Shown: positions 52,416 to 60,105 of the stretch, in pieces
Layout: each line of letters starts with the position of its first letter
How positions within the stretch are numbered: the first letter of the stretch is position 1
DNA from: an uncultured Acetatifactor sp.
GTDB taxonomy: Bacteria; Bacillota; Clostridia; Lachnospirales; Lachnospiraceae
Reading direction: 5' to 3'
Assembly: GCA_934426825.1 (NCBI GenBank)
Contig: CAKRYI010000015.1
Coordinates: forward strand, 1-60,362
Length of the DNA stretch: 60,362 nucleotides
Notes under the pieces: model-generated
Seen by the model: only the letters and a program-made list of their open reading frames with translations
The model's database searches: none
Told to the model about the DNA's origin: nothing
Program-made: the position numbers and the translations under genes

Positions 52416-53057
52416 ATGAAAATAATTATGTTAGGCGCTCCCGGTGCAGGGAAAGGAACACAGGCAAAGATGATTGCTGAGAAATACGGAATTCCTCATG
52501 TTTCCACAGGAGATATTTTCCGTGCCAATATTAAGAACGGCACAGAACTTGGCAAGGAAGCAAAGAAGTACATGGATCAGGGACTTTTGGTTCCGGATGA
52601 GCTGACCGTGAAAATTCTGCTCGACAGAGTTTCTCAGGATGACTGTGCAAACGGATATGTACTGGACGGATTCCCCAGAACCATTCCTCAGGCAGAGGTG
52701 CTTGACAAGGCACTGACCGAGATGGGCGACGCTATCGACTATGCAATCAATGTGGATGTTCCCGACGAGAATATCGTAAAGAGAATGTCCGGCAGACGTG
52801 CATGCCTTGCATGTGGCGCAACTTATCATACAGAGCATATTCCTCCGAAAAAAGAAGGTGTCTGCGACGTGTGCGGACAGGAACTTGTGCTGCGTGACGA
52901 TGACAAGCCTGAGACTGTTTTGAACCGTCTGAAAGTATATCATGACCAGACCCAGCCTTTGATTGATTTCTATACGGCAAAGGGCGTATTGAAGTCCGTT
53001 GACGGAACTGTGGACATGAAAGATGTTTTTGATGCGATTGTTGCAATTCTCGGCTAA
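52416..53057 (+). CDS. adk: Adenylate kinase
   Basis: A 213-residue long-form adenylate kinase (AMP + ATP to 2 ADP). P-loop GAPGAGKGTQAK at residues 7-18, AMP-binding STGDIFRANIKNGTELGKEA and DGFPRT. The lid carries a four-cysteine zinc site (CLACG and CDVCG), as in Gram-positive enzymes. Confidence 0.98.
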   Translation: MKIIMLGAPGAGKGTQAKMIAEKYGIPHVSTGDIFRANIKNGTELGKEAKKYMDQGLLVPDELTVKILLDRVSQDDCANGYVLDGFPRTIPQAEVLDKALTEMGDAIDYAINVDVPDENIVKRMSGRRACLACGATYHTEHIPPKKEGVCDVCGQELVLRDDDKPETVLNRLKVYHDQTQPLIDFYTAKGVLKSVDGTVDMKDVFDAIVAILG

Positions 53058-53094
53058 TCCGGGATTGCATAAGGAAAGGAAGTAAGATTGTAAA

Positions 53095-53847
53095 ATGGCA
53101 GTAACGGTAAAATCAGAACGTGAGATTAATTTGATGAGGGAATCCTGCAAGCTGCTTGCAGATGTGTTCCAAAATATGGAGAGAGCGGTACATCCGGGCA
53201 TGTCCACCATGGATATTAATATTCTGGGAGACAAATTAATCCGGGCACATGGCTGCATTCCCAATTTCCTTCATTATAACGGATACCCGGCATCCATCTG
53301 TGTTTCCGTAAATGATGAAGTGGTACACGGAATTCCCCGAAAGGACCATATTTTGCAGGACGGCGATATTGTCAGCCTGGATGCAGGTCTGATTTACAAA
53401 GGATACCACTCTGATATGGCACGTACTGTGGGCGTTGGTAATATCAGCGAGGAGGCAAGACTCCTGATTGAAAGAACAAAGCAGAGCTTTTTTGACGGAA
53501 TTAAAATGGCGAAAGCCGGAAATCACCTTTATGATATTTCCAATGCCATCGATGCTTCCATAAGTCCTTACGGATACGGCATTGTGCGTGATCTGGTAGG
53601 TCACGGAATCGGAACCAGTCTGCATGAGGATCCCCAAATTCCCAATTTTGCGCAGCGCAGACACGGAATCAAGCTGCAGGCAGGTATGACACTGGCGATT
53701 GAACCCATGATTAATATGGGAAGAGCGGATGTGGAATGGTTAGACGACGACTGGACGGTTGTAACGGAGGACGGTTCCCTCTCCGCACATTACGAGAACA
53801 CGATTCTCATTACCGACGGAGAACCGGAAATTCTTACACTGTATTAA
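53095..53847 (+). CDS. map: Methionine aminopeptidase, type I
   Basis: A 250-residue enzyme removing N-terminal Met from nascent proteins. Metal ligands are visible in SLDAGLIYKGYHSDMARTVG (two Asp), GHGIGTSLHEDP (His), LAIEPM (Glu) and DGSLSAHYENT (Glu). Canonical position after adk. Confidence 0.98.
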   Translation: MAVTVKSEREINLMRESCKLLADVFQNMERAVHPGMSTMDINILGDKLIRAHGCIPNFLHYNGYPASICVSVNDEVVHGIPRKDHILQDGDIVSLDAGLIYKGYHSDMARTVGVGNISEEARLLIERTKQSFFDGIKMAKAGNHLYDISNAIDASISPYGYGIVRDLVGHGIGTSLHEDPQIPNFAQRRHGIKLQAGMTLAIEPMINMGRADVEWLDDDWTVVTEDGSLSAHYENTILITDGEPEILTLY

Positions 53848-53871
53848 TTTCGGATAGATTGGAACAAAAAT

Positions 53872-54138
53872 ATGACAGGACAATTTGCAACTTCCAAGGC
53901 GGGGCATGACAAAAATCAGATATATGTCATTGTGGCGGAAGAAGGGGATTTTGTGTATCTGTGCGACGGAAAGTTAAGGACAGTGGCAAAACCCAAGAAA
54001 AAGCGTTTAAAGCATATACAAATCATTCATCAGACAGTAGAGCAGCCGTTACTTGACGCTTTGCGTCATCAACAAAAGGTGATGGATGAGCAGATTAAGT
54101 TTGCGATAAAGCAGTATCGGCTGCAAAATCATAATTAA
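53872..54138 (+). CDS. KOW-domain RNA-binding protein (L14e/L6e-like)
   Basis: An 88-residue protein: GQFATSKAGHDKNQIYVIVA, then EEGDFVYLCDGKLRTVAKPK and KKKRLKHIQII. This is the small KOW/L14e-like protein found between map and infA in many clostridia; a role on the ribosome or in RNA binding is assumed, not shown. The ribosome binding site is weak. Confidence 0.85.
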   Translation: MTGQFATSKAGHDKNQIYVIVAEEGDFVYLCDGKLRTVAKPKKKRLKHIQIIHQTVEQPLLDALRHQQKVMDEQIKFAIKQYRLQNHN

Positions 54139-54152
54139 GTTGGAGGAAATAT

Positions 54153-54371
54153 ATGTCTAAAAGTGATGTAATTGAAATCGAAGGAACTGTTGTAGAAAAG
54201 CTGCCCAATACCATGTTCCGTGTGGAGCTGGAGAACGGACACCGCGTACTTGCAACCATCAGCGGTAAGCTGCGCCAGAACTTTATCCGTATTCTTCCCG
54301 GCGACAAGGTTACGCTGGAATTATCCCCCTACGATTTGAGCAAGGGACGTATTATCTGGAGAGATAAGTAA
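54153..54371 (+). CDS. infA: Translation initiation factor IF-1
   Basis: A 72-residue IF-1 (OB fold): MSKSDVIEIEGTVVEKLPNT, FRVELENGHRVLATISGKLR and PGDKVTLELSPYDLSKGRII. Sits in the A site of the 30S subunit during initiation. TGGAGG precedes the start. Confidence 0.98.
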   Translation: MSKSDVIEIEGTVVEKLPNTMFRVELENGHRVLATISGKLRQNFIRILPGDKVTLELSPYDLSKGRIIWRDK

Positions 54372-54414
54372 GAGAATTATAAAAAGACACGCGGTCACAG
54401 GGAGACTTTGAGGA

Positions 54415-56154
54415 ATGGAGAGCAGAAAGAAAAGAATGTTACGCAGTGCAGAGTGGATTTTGTTTGCACTGATACTGTTGGTATATCCGCTGCGCCATAT
54501 CCGGCGCGGAGTCGATTTGTGGGATGGCGGTTATAATTATGCAAATTTTCGCTACAGCGGTCTTACTTTCATGGATTCCATGTGGTATTTTGCCACATGG
54601 GCAGCCAATGGAGTGGGAAGCCTTTTTTCAGCGTTACCCTTCGGGGATACCTGCATCGGAATGAACGTCTATACCGGACTGGTCATCAGTGCCATGTCCA
54701 TTACGGCGTTCTTTTTCTGTGTCCGGAAATTGAAGATGCCGGCGTGGATGGTATTTCTGGCGGAAATCGTGGCAATGAGCATGTGCTGGGCACCCTCCGC
54801 CATGCTGTACAGCTACCTGACCTATGCCTTTTTGCTGGCGGGAACGATTCTTTTGTATCTCGGTCTTTGGCGGGATAAAAACAGTTACCTGATAGTGGCA
54901 GGAGTGATTCTGGGACTCAATGTGGGAAACCGCTTTTCCAATCTGGTACAGACCGGATTGATTCTGGCAGTGTGGCTCTATGGGATTCTCGACAAAAAGA
55001 AATTCCGCAGGGTATTACAACAGACAGGCTTCTGCGCCCTTGGATATGTGGGGGCACTGGCGGTATTCTTGGGCATCATGGCATTAAAATACGGCTTGTC
55101 CGACTATGTGGAGGGAATTCTGCGACTGTTTCAGATGACGGAACACGCGGACGACTACACACCGGGGCGGATGCTCCTTGGCATGGTGTGGGCTTACTAT
55201 GACTGCACTTATTTTCTGAAACGGCTGGCGGTGGCACTTGGTGTGGCGCTTTTGGCATGCGTTATCCTGCCGAAAAGCTGGCGGATTGCCAAAAAAATCA
55301 TGACCGTACTCGCCATGGCTGGGCTGTGCGTATGGCTGATAAACAACCGCTTTTATTCTCAGGACTATGCGGCGTACACTTCGGTGTATTACCCCAGCGT
55401 GACCGTGCTTACCCTGACACTTTGCCTTTCCTTTTACCGGTTGGTGGACAAGCAGGCGCAAAAAGAAAACAAACTGTTGGGAATCCTGTTGATTCTCACC
55501 ATACTGATAACCTCCCTCGGAGGCAACAATGCCATTTATTCCAGTATCAACAATCTGTTTCTGGTGCTTCCCGGATTTTTCTGGATGGTGTGGTGCCTGT
55601 GGCGTGAGAAAAAGCACATTCTTGCCTTTCCTTTTCAGTGCATTCTGCTTGTGCCGGTATTGTTTCTGACCGTACAAAGCATTCCTTTCGGACAGGGCTT
55701 TGTCTATGAGGAAGCAGCCGGAGGAAGAAATCTGACGGCGGTTGTGGAGGAGGTGCCTGTTTTAAGGGGAATGAAGACGTCCCCCGAAAAAGCAGCCGCA
55801 TTGACGCAGTTGTATCAGTATTTACAGCAGAATCACTTAGGTGATAAGAAATGTATCTTATACGGACAGATTCCGGGGATTGCCTACTATATGGAGTTAG
55901 AGCCTGCCCTGAATATCTGGAGTGACCTCCGTTCCTATGATTATAAGGTGATGGAGCAGGATTTGAACCGTGTGGAGGACAGACCGCTGATTATTCTCAC
56001 CGCGGAATGTGCCGGATATGTCACGGACGGAAACGGAGAGGGCTTGTTCTGGGACAGCACGGCGGAGGATAAAATGAAACTCCTTTGTACTTATATAGAA
56101 GAAAACGGGTACGAGTTGACCTACACCAATGAAAAGTTTGCGGTCTATGAATAG
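54415..56154 (+). CDS. Polytopic membrane protein, GT-C glycosyltransferase-like
   Basis: A 579-residue protein with about 11-12 membrane helices followed by a ~130-residue external C-terminal domain (GGRNLTAVVEEVPVLRGMKT onward). An acidic motif after the first helix (VDLWDGGYNYANFRY) resembles the catalytic Asp loop of GT-C mannosyl- and glycosyltransferases, but the family cannot be named with confidence. The start is ATG 54415; GAGG is very close, GGGAG ~11 nt upstream. It interrupts the usual infA-rpmJ junction, has the codon use of the non-ribosomal genes, and is the second such insertion here. Confidence 0.78.
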   Translation: MESRKKRMLRSAEWILFALILLVYPLRHIRRGVDLWDGGYNYANFRYSGLTFMDSMWYFATWAANGVGSLFSALPFGDTCIGMNVYTGLVISAMSITAFFFCVRKLKMPAWMVFLAEIVAMSMCWAPSAMLYSYLTYAFLLAGTILLYLGLWRDKNSYLIVAGVILGLNVGNRFSNLVQTGLILAVWLYGILDKKKFRRVLQQTGFCALGYVGALAVFLGIMALKYGLSDYVEGILRLFQMTEHADDYTPGRMLLGMVWAYYDCTYFLKRLAVALGVALLACVILPKSWRIAKKIMTVLAMAGLCVWLINNRFYSQDYAAYTSVYYPSVTVLTLTLCLSFYRLVDKQAQKENKLLGILLILTILITSLGGNNAIYSSINNLFLVLPGFFWMVWCLWREKKHILAFPFQCILLVPVLFLTVQSIPFGQGFVYEEAAGGRNLTAVVEEVPVLRGMKTSPEKAAALTQLYQYLQQNHLGDKKCILYGQIPGIAYYMELEPALNIWSDLRSYDYKVMEQDLNRVEDRPLIILTAECAGYVTDGNGEGLFWDSTAEDKMKLLCTYIEENGYELTYTNEKFAVYE

Positions 56155-56275
56155 AGATGCATGATGGGCGCGGCATCAAAAGATACCTGAATGGGTCTGA
56201 AACGAATTCTGATTTGAAAAATTTTATGTGAGTGAAAATGTTCACAAAAAATTTACAAATATATGGCAAAATGGC

Positions 56276-56304
56276 TTGCAATCGGCAGATTGCCATGCTA
56301 TAAT
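56276..56304 (+). promoter_or_regulatory. Internal promoter for rpmJ and the alpha operon
   Basis: TTGCAA (56276-56281), 17 nt, TATAAT (56299-56304), 34 bp before rpmJ. It restores independent expression of rpmJ-rpsM-rpsK-rpsD-rpoA-rplQ downstream of the inserted gene. Confidence 0.85.
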
Positions 56305-56337
56305 ATGAAACGGTCTTTTTTGAAAGGAGGGTTTAAC

Positions 56338-56451
56338 GTGAAGGTTAGATCATCAGTAAAACCAATTTGCGAGAAATGCAAAATCATCAAGAGAAAAGGA
56401 CGCATCAGAGTAATCTGTGAGAATCCGAAACACAAACAGAGACAGGGATAA
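56338..56451 (+). CDS. rpmJ: 50S ribosomal protein L36, zinc type
   Basis: A 37-residue L36 starting with GTG at 56338 after AAAGGAGGG. C11, C14, C27 and H32 form the zinc site (CEKCK, CENPKH). An upstream in-frame ATG at 56263 lies before the promoter and is not used. Confidence 0.97.
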   Translation: MKVRSSVKPICEKCKIIKRKGRIRVICENPKHKQRQG

Positions 56452-56740
56452 TCACCGCTTGGTTGTAAAATCAAGGCAGTGAGTTCTTGTCCCGTTATTA
56501 TGTGCGGCTGAACCGGTCATCCACGGATGTACCGATTATCATAATATAGGATAGAGCTTACGGGAGATTACTTGTTGATACCATGGCATATTCGCCGTGG
56601 AAAGATCGGATTGTGTCCGATTGGGTGAAAGCCCCAATCAACCTGGTAACAAAACGGCGCACAAATTAACAGACCAAACGTGCGCACGCGTGCAGCGCAA
56701 GAGCAGTGCTGCAAAAACGCAGAAAATGGAGGAAACGTAA
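56452..56740 (+). ncRNA. Structured 289-nt leader between rpmJ and rpsM
   Basis: A non-coding stretch with several hairpins. TCAC...GTGA (56452-56482) is the first. CGGT-CATCC-AC-GGATG-T-ACCG lies at 56514-56534. CCATGGC/GCCGTGG lies at 56581-56600. ATCGGA/TCCGAT (56605-56621) overlaps GATTGGG/CCCAATC (56619-56639), so these last two are mutually exclusive. A pair of competing stems just before rpsM suggests a switch-like regulatory leader. No known riboswitch family is recognised. Confidence 0.6.
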
Positions 56741-57112
56741 ATGGCTCGTATCGCAGGTGTTGACTTACCTAGAGAGAAACGTATTGAAATCGGTTTGACC
56801 TATATCTATGGCATTGGCAGACCTACTGCTGATAAGTTATTGGCAGAGGCAGGAGTAAATCCTGATACCAGAGTCAGAGATATTACCGATGACGAGGTAA
56901 AAAAGATTAGTGATGCTATCGAAAAACTTGGTGTTATGGTAGAGGGTGACCTCAGAAGAGAAATCGCCCTGAACATCAAGAGATTACAGGAAATCGGATG
57001 CTATCGTGGTATTCGTCACCGTAAGGGACTTCCTGTTCGTGGTCAGAAGACCAAGACCAACGCAAGAACCCGTAAGGGACCTAAGCGTACAGTGGCAAAT
57101 AAGAAGAAGTAA
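56741..57112 (+). CDS. rpsM: 30S ribosomal protein S13
   Basis: A 123-residue S13: MARIAGVDLPREKRIEIGLT, YIYGIGRPTADKLLAEAGV and the basic tail GLPVRGQKTKTNARTRKGPK. TGGAGG precedes the ATG. First gene after the structured leader. Confidence 0.98.
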   Translation: MARIAGVDLPREKRIEIGLTYIYGIGRPTADKLLAEAGVNPDTRVRDITDDEVKKISDAIEKLGVMVEGDLRREIALNIKRLQEIGCYRGIRHRKGLPVRGQKTKTNARTRKGPKRTVANKKK

Positions 57113-57169
57113 TAAGTGATGATTCACAAAAGTAACTGTAATTAGAATGAGAAAGTAGGTTAGTTTAAA

Positions 57170-57565
57170 ATGGCAAAGAAAGTTGCAAAGAAAGTAACAA
57201 AAAAGCGTGTCAGAAAAAACGTTGAACGCGGACAGGCACATATTCAGTCTTCTTTCAATAACACAATCGTAACATTGACAGATACTGAGGGTAATGCTCT
57301 TAGCTGGGCAAGTGCCGGTGGTCTTGGTTTTAGAGGTTCAAGGAAATCTACTCCATATGCTGCACAGATGGCGGCTGAAACAGCTACAAAGGCTGCTTTG
57401 GTACATGGACTGAAATCCGTTGACGTATTTGTAAAGGGTCCCGGTTCGGGACGTGAAGCAGCAATCAGAGCACTCTCTGCTGCAGGACTTGAGGTTGTTA
57501 GTATCTGTGATGTAACTCCGGTTCCTCACAACGGATGCCGTCCTCCCAAGCGTCGAAGAGTTTAG
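57170..57565 (+). CDS. rpsK: 30S ribosomal protein S11
   Basis: A 131-residue S11: AHIQSSFNNTIVTLTDTEGN, SAGGLGFRGSRKSTPYAAQM and the C-terminal DVTPVPHNGCRPPKRRRV. Forms the platform with S18 and S21. Confidence 0.98.
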   Translation: MAKKVAKKVTKKRVRKNVERGQAHIQSSFNNTIVTLTDTEGNALSWASAGGLGFRGSRKSTPYAAQMAAETATKAALVHGLKSVDVFVKGPGSGREAAIRALSAAGLEVVSICDVTPVPHNGCRPPKRRRV

Positions 57566-57658
57566 TGTTTTGTAACCCGTTGGACGAAAGCATTTTATGC
57601 TGTAAACAACTGACAATGATTTGAATCAAGGTTAAATTAAAGAAGGGAATAAAAGAAA

Positions 57659-58252
57659 ATGGCAGTAAATCGCGTACCCGTACTGAAAAGATGTAGAGCT
57701 CTCGGTCTTGAGCCTTCCTATTTGGGATATGACAAGAAATCCAACAGAACTTCTGCAAGAGCAGGAAAGAAAGTAAGTGAGTATGGTCTCCAGTTGAGAG
57801 AGAAGCAGAAAGCTAAATTCATCTATGGTGTGTTGGAGAAGCCTTTCAGAAATTATTATGAGAAGGCTGATAGAATGAAGGGAATGACCGGTGAGAACCT
57901 GATGGTTATGCTGGAGAGCAGACTGGACAACGTAGTGTTCAGAATGGGCTTTGCAAGAACCAGAAGAGAAGCAAGACAGGTTGTTGACCACAAGCACGTT
58001 TTAGTAAACGGCAAGGTAGTAAATATTCCTTCTTACTTAATTAAAGCAGGAGATGTTATCGAAATCAAAGAGAAGGCTAAGTCCTTACAGAGATATAAAG
58101 ATATCATCGAAGTAACCGGTGGCAGACTGGTACCCGAGTGGATGGATGTTGATATCGAGAACTTTAAGGGAACCGTTAAGAATCTTCCTACCAGAGAGAT
58201 GATTGATGTTCCTGTTGACGAGATGCTTATCGTCGAGTTGTACTCCAAATAA
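57659..58252 (+). CDS. rpsD: 30S ribosomal protein S4
   Basis: A 197-residue S4: VPVLKRCRALGLEPSYLGYD, the S4 RNA-binding domain MLESRLDNVVFRMGFARTRR followed by EARQVVDHKHVLVNGKVVNI. In many Firmicutes rpsD is elsewhere; here it is in the alpha operon. S4 is a 16S assembly initiator and a translational repressor in several bacteria. Confidence 0.98.
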   Translation: MAVNRVPVLKRCRALGLEPSYLGYDKKSNRTSARAGKKVSEYGLQLREKQKAKFIYGVLEKPFRNYYEKADRMKGMTGENLMVMLESRLDNVVFRMGFARTRREARQVVDHKHVLVNGKVVNIPSYLIKAGDVIEIKEKAKSLQRYKDIIEVTGGRLVPEWMDVDIENFKGTVKNLPTREMIDVPVDEMLIVELYSK

Positions 58253-58261
58253 GCCCTATAA

Positions 58262-58294
58262 GACTCAGGCACCACTATCTGGTGCCTTAGAGTC
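58262..58294 (+). other. Strong hairpin between rpsD and rpoA
   Basis: GACTC (58262-58266) and AGGCACCA (58267-58274) pair with TGGTGCCT (58280-58287) and GAGTC (58290-58294) around CTATC. The 13-bp interrupted stem has no clean T-run, so it is probably a processing or message-stability element rather than a terminator. Confidence 0.7.
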
Positions 58295-58330
58295 TCTTAT
58301 CAATAACATTCGTAAAGGAGGGTATTTACA

Positions 58331-59290
58331 GTGTTTGATTTTGAAAGACCTAATATTGAGGTTGCTGAGATTTCAGAAGACAAAAAGTACGGCAAATTCG
58401 TAGTAGAACCTTTGGAAAGAGGTTACGGAATTACTCTTGGTAACTCTTTGAGAAGAATTATGCTTTCCTCTCTTCCCGGCGCAGCAGTAAGTCAGGTTAA
58501 GATTGAAGGCGTTTTACATGAATTCAGTTCTATTCCGGGCGTAAAAGAAGATGTGACAGAGATTATCATGAACATCAAGAGCTTGGCAATTAAGAACAAC
58601 AGTGATACCAATGAAGCCAAGACCGCATACATTGAGTTTGAGGGCGAAGGTGTTGTACACGCTTCCGATATTCAGGCTGATCAGGACATTGAAATCCTGA
58701 ATCCCGATTTGGTAATTGCTACTCTGAGTGGCAAGGATACCAAACTTTACATGGAACTGACCATTACAAGAGGCCGTGGATATGTCAGCGCTGACAGAAA
58801 CAAACACGAGGACTTACCGATTGGCGTAATCGCTATTGACTCTATTTACACACCTGTAGAGAGAGTTAACGTTACGATTGAAAATACCCGTGTGGGTCAG
58901 ATTACCGATTTTGATAAGCTCACCCTGGATGTATTTACAAACGGAACTCTGGTTCCTGATGAAGCAGTCAGTCTGGCTGCAAAGGTTCTCAGCGAGCACC
59001 TGAGCCTTTTCATCGACCTCTCTGAGAATGCAAAGACAGCAGAGGTTATGGTTGAGAAGGAAGACGACGAGAAGGAGAAAGTTCTTGAGATGAGTATCGA
59101 TGAACTGGAGCTTTCCGTTCGTTCTTACAACTGCTTGAAGAGAGCAGGAATCAATACCGTAGAGGAACTGACCAACAGAACCTCTGAGGATATGATGAAG
59201 GTTCGTAATCTGGGACGTAAGTCTTTAGAGGAAGTATTGGCGAAGTTAAAAGAACTGGGTCTGCAGTTGAATCCCAGCGACGAGAACTAA
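58331..59290 (+). CDS. rpoA: DNA-directed RNA polymerase subunit alpha
   Basis: A 319-residue alpha subunit. The N-terminal dimerisation domain has EPLERGYGITLGNSLRRIML and SSLPGAAVSQVKIEGVLHEF. The C-terminal domain (ELSVRSYNCLKRAGINTVEE, VRNLGRKSLEEVLAKLKELG) contacts DNA UP elements and activators. It starts with GTG at 58331 after AAAGGAGGG. Hairpins lie on both sides of the gene. Confidence 0.98.
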   Translation: MFDFERPNIEVAEISEDKKYGKFVVEPLERGYGITLGNSLRRIMLSSLPGAAVSQVKIEGVLHEFSSIPGVKEDVTEIIMNIKSLAIKNNSDTNEAKTAYIEFEGEGVVHASDIQADQDIEILNPDLVIATLSGKDTKLYMELTITRGRGYVSADRNKHEDLPIGVIAIDSIYTPVERVNVTIENTRVGQITDFDKLTLDVFTNGTLVPDEAVSLAAKVLSEHLSLFIDLSENAKTAEVMVEKEDDEKEKVLEMSIDELELSVRSYNCLKRAGINTVEELTNRTSEDMMKVRNLGRKSLEEVLAKLKELGLQLNPSDEN

Positions 59291-59438
59291 GTCAGTTTGT
59301 AACAGAAAGATTTTCCGTGTGTGGTAAAACCGATGAGTGCACACATGGTTCATCTCTAAATGGCAACAAACACATTCGGTGAGTAAGTCCAAAGAGCGTG
59401 GCCGGATGTACCATGAATGGAGAAAGGAAAATAAAATC
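59291..59438 (+). other. Structured spacer between rpoA and rplQ
   Basis: A 148-nt non-coding gap. CCGTGTGTG (59315-59323) pairs with CACACATGG (59340-59348; one G-U). Further weak pairing lies downstream. No promoter is obvious, so rplQ is read with rpoA. A long untranslated spacer here is unusual; the function is unknown. Confidence 0.5.
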
Positions 59439-59975
59439 ATGGCAAAGTACAGAAAACTTGGCAGAACATCTGCACAGAGAAAAGCATTACTTAGAAATCA
59501 GGTAACCGCATTGTTAAACAATGGCAAGATTGTTACAACCGAAGCTAAGGCTAAGGAAGTAAGAAAGATTGCAGAAGGTCTGATTGCACTTTCCGTAAAA
59601 GAGAAAGATAACTTCGAGATGGTTAAAGTTACCGCTAAAGTTCCTGTAAAGGACAAAGACGGTAAGAGAGTAAAAGAAGTTGTTGACGGCAAGAAAGTTA
59701 CCAAATTCGAGAGCGTTGAGAAAGAAATCAAGAAGGATCTTCCTTCCAGATTACATGCAAGACGTCAGATGATGAAGGTACTGTATCCCGTTGTATCTGT
59801 TCCTACAGAAGCAGCAGGAAAGAAGAGAAATACCAAGGAAGTTGATTTGGTTGCTAAGCTGTTTGATGAGTATGCACCTAAGTATGCAGACCGTAAGGGT
59901 GGTTACACCAGAATCGTAAAGATTGGCCAGCGTAAGGGTGATGCAGCTATGGAAGTTGTACTGGAGTTAGTATAA
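59439..59975 (+). CDS. rplQ: 50S ribosomal protein L17, with internal insertion
   Basis: A 178-residue L17: MAKYRKLGRTSAQRKALLRN and QVTALLNNGKIVTTEAKAKE. The C-terminal YTRIVKIGQRKGDAAMEVVL follows normally. E. coli L17 is ~127 residues; here a ~50-residue charged segment (VPVKDKDGKRVKEVVDGKKV) is inserted after ~70, as seen in some clostridia. Start is ATG 59439 after AGAAAGGA; an upstream in-frame ATG at 59337 is within the structured spacer. Confidence 0.96.
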   Translation: MAKYRKLGRTSAQRKALLRNQVTALLNNGKIVTTEAKAKEVRKIAEGLIALSVKEKDNFEMVKVTAKVPVKDKDGKRVKEVVDGKKVTKFESVEKEIKKDLPSRLHARRQMMKVLYPVVSVPTEAAGKKRNTKEVDLVAKLFDEYAPKYADRKGGYTRIVKIGQRKGDAAMEVVLELV

Positions 59976-60007
59976 TTCCCCCGATTTGACTTTAAATATG
60001 TATTTAA

Positions 60008-60048
60008 AATGAGGCTGATATGGCATTTGTCATATCAGCCTTATTTAC
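60008..60048 (+). terminator. Terminator of the ribosomal superoperon
   Basis: GGCTGATATG (60013-60022) and CATATCAGCC (60031-60040) form a perfect 10-bp stem, extended by AATGA/TTATT. A T-rich TTATTTACTTT follows. Confidence 0.9.
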
Positions 60049-60105
60049 TTTAATCTTGTTTCCATCATTTTTTTACGAAAATACTTGACTTGTCCCCGAA
60101 GGTCT

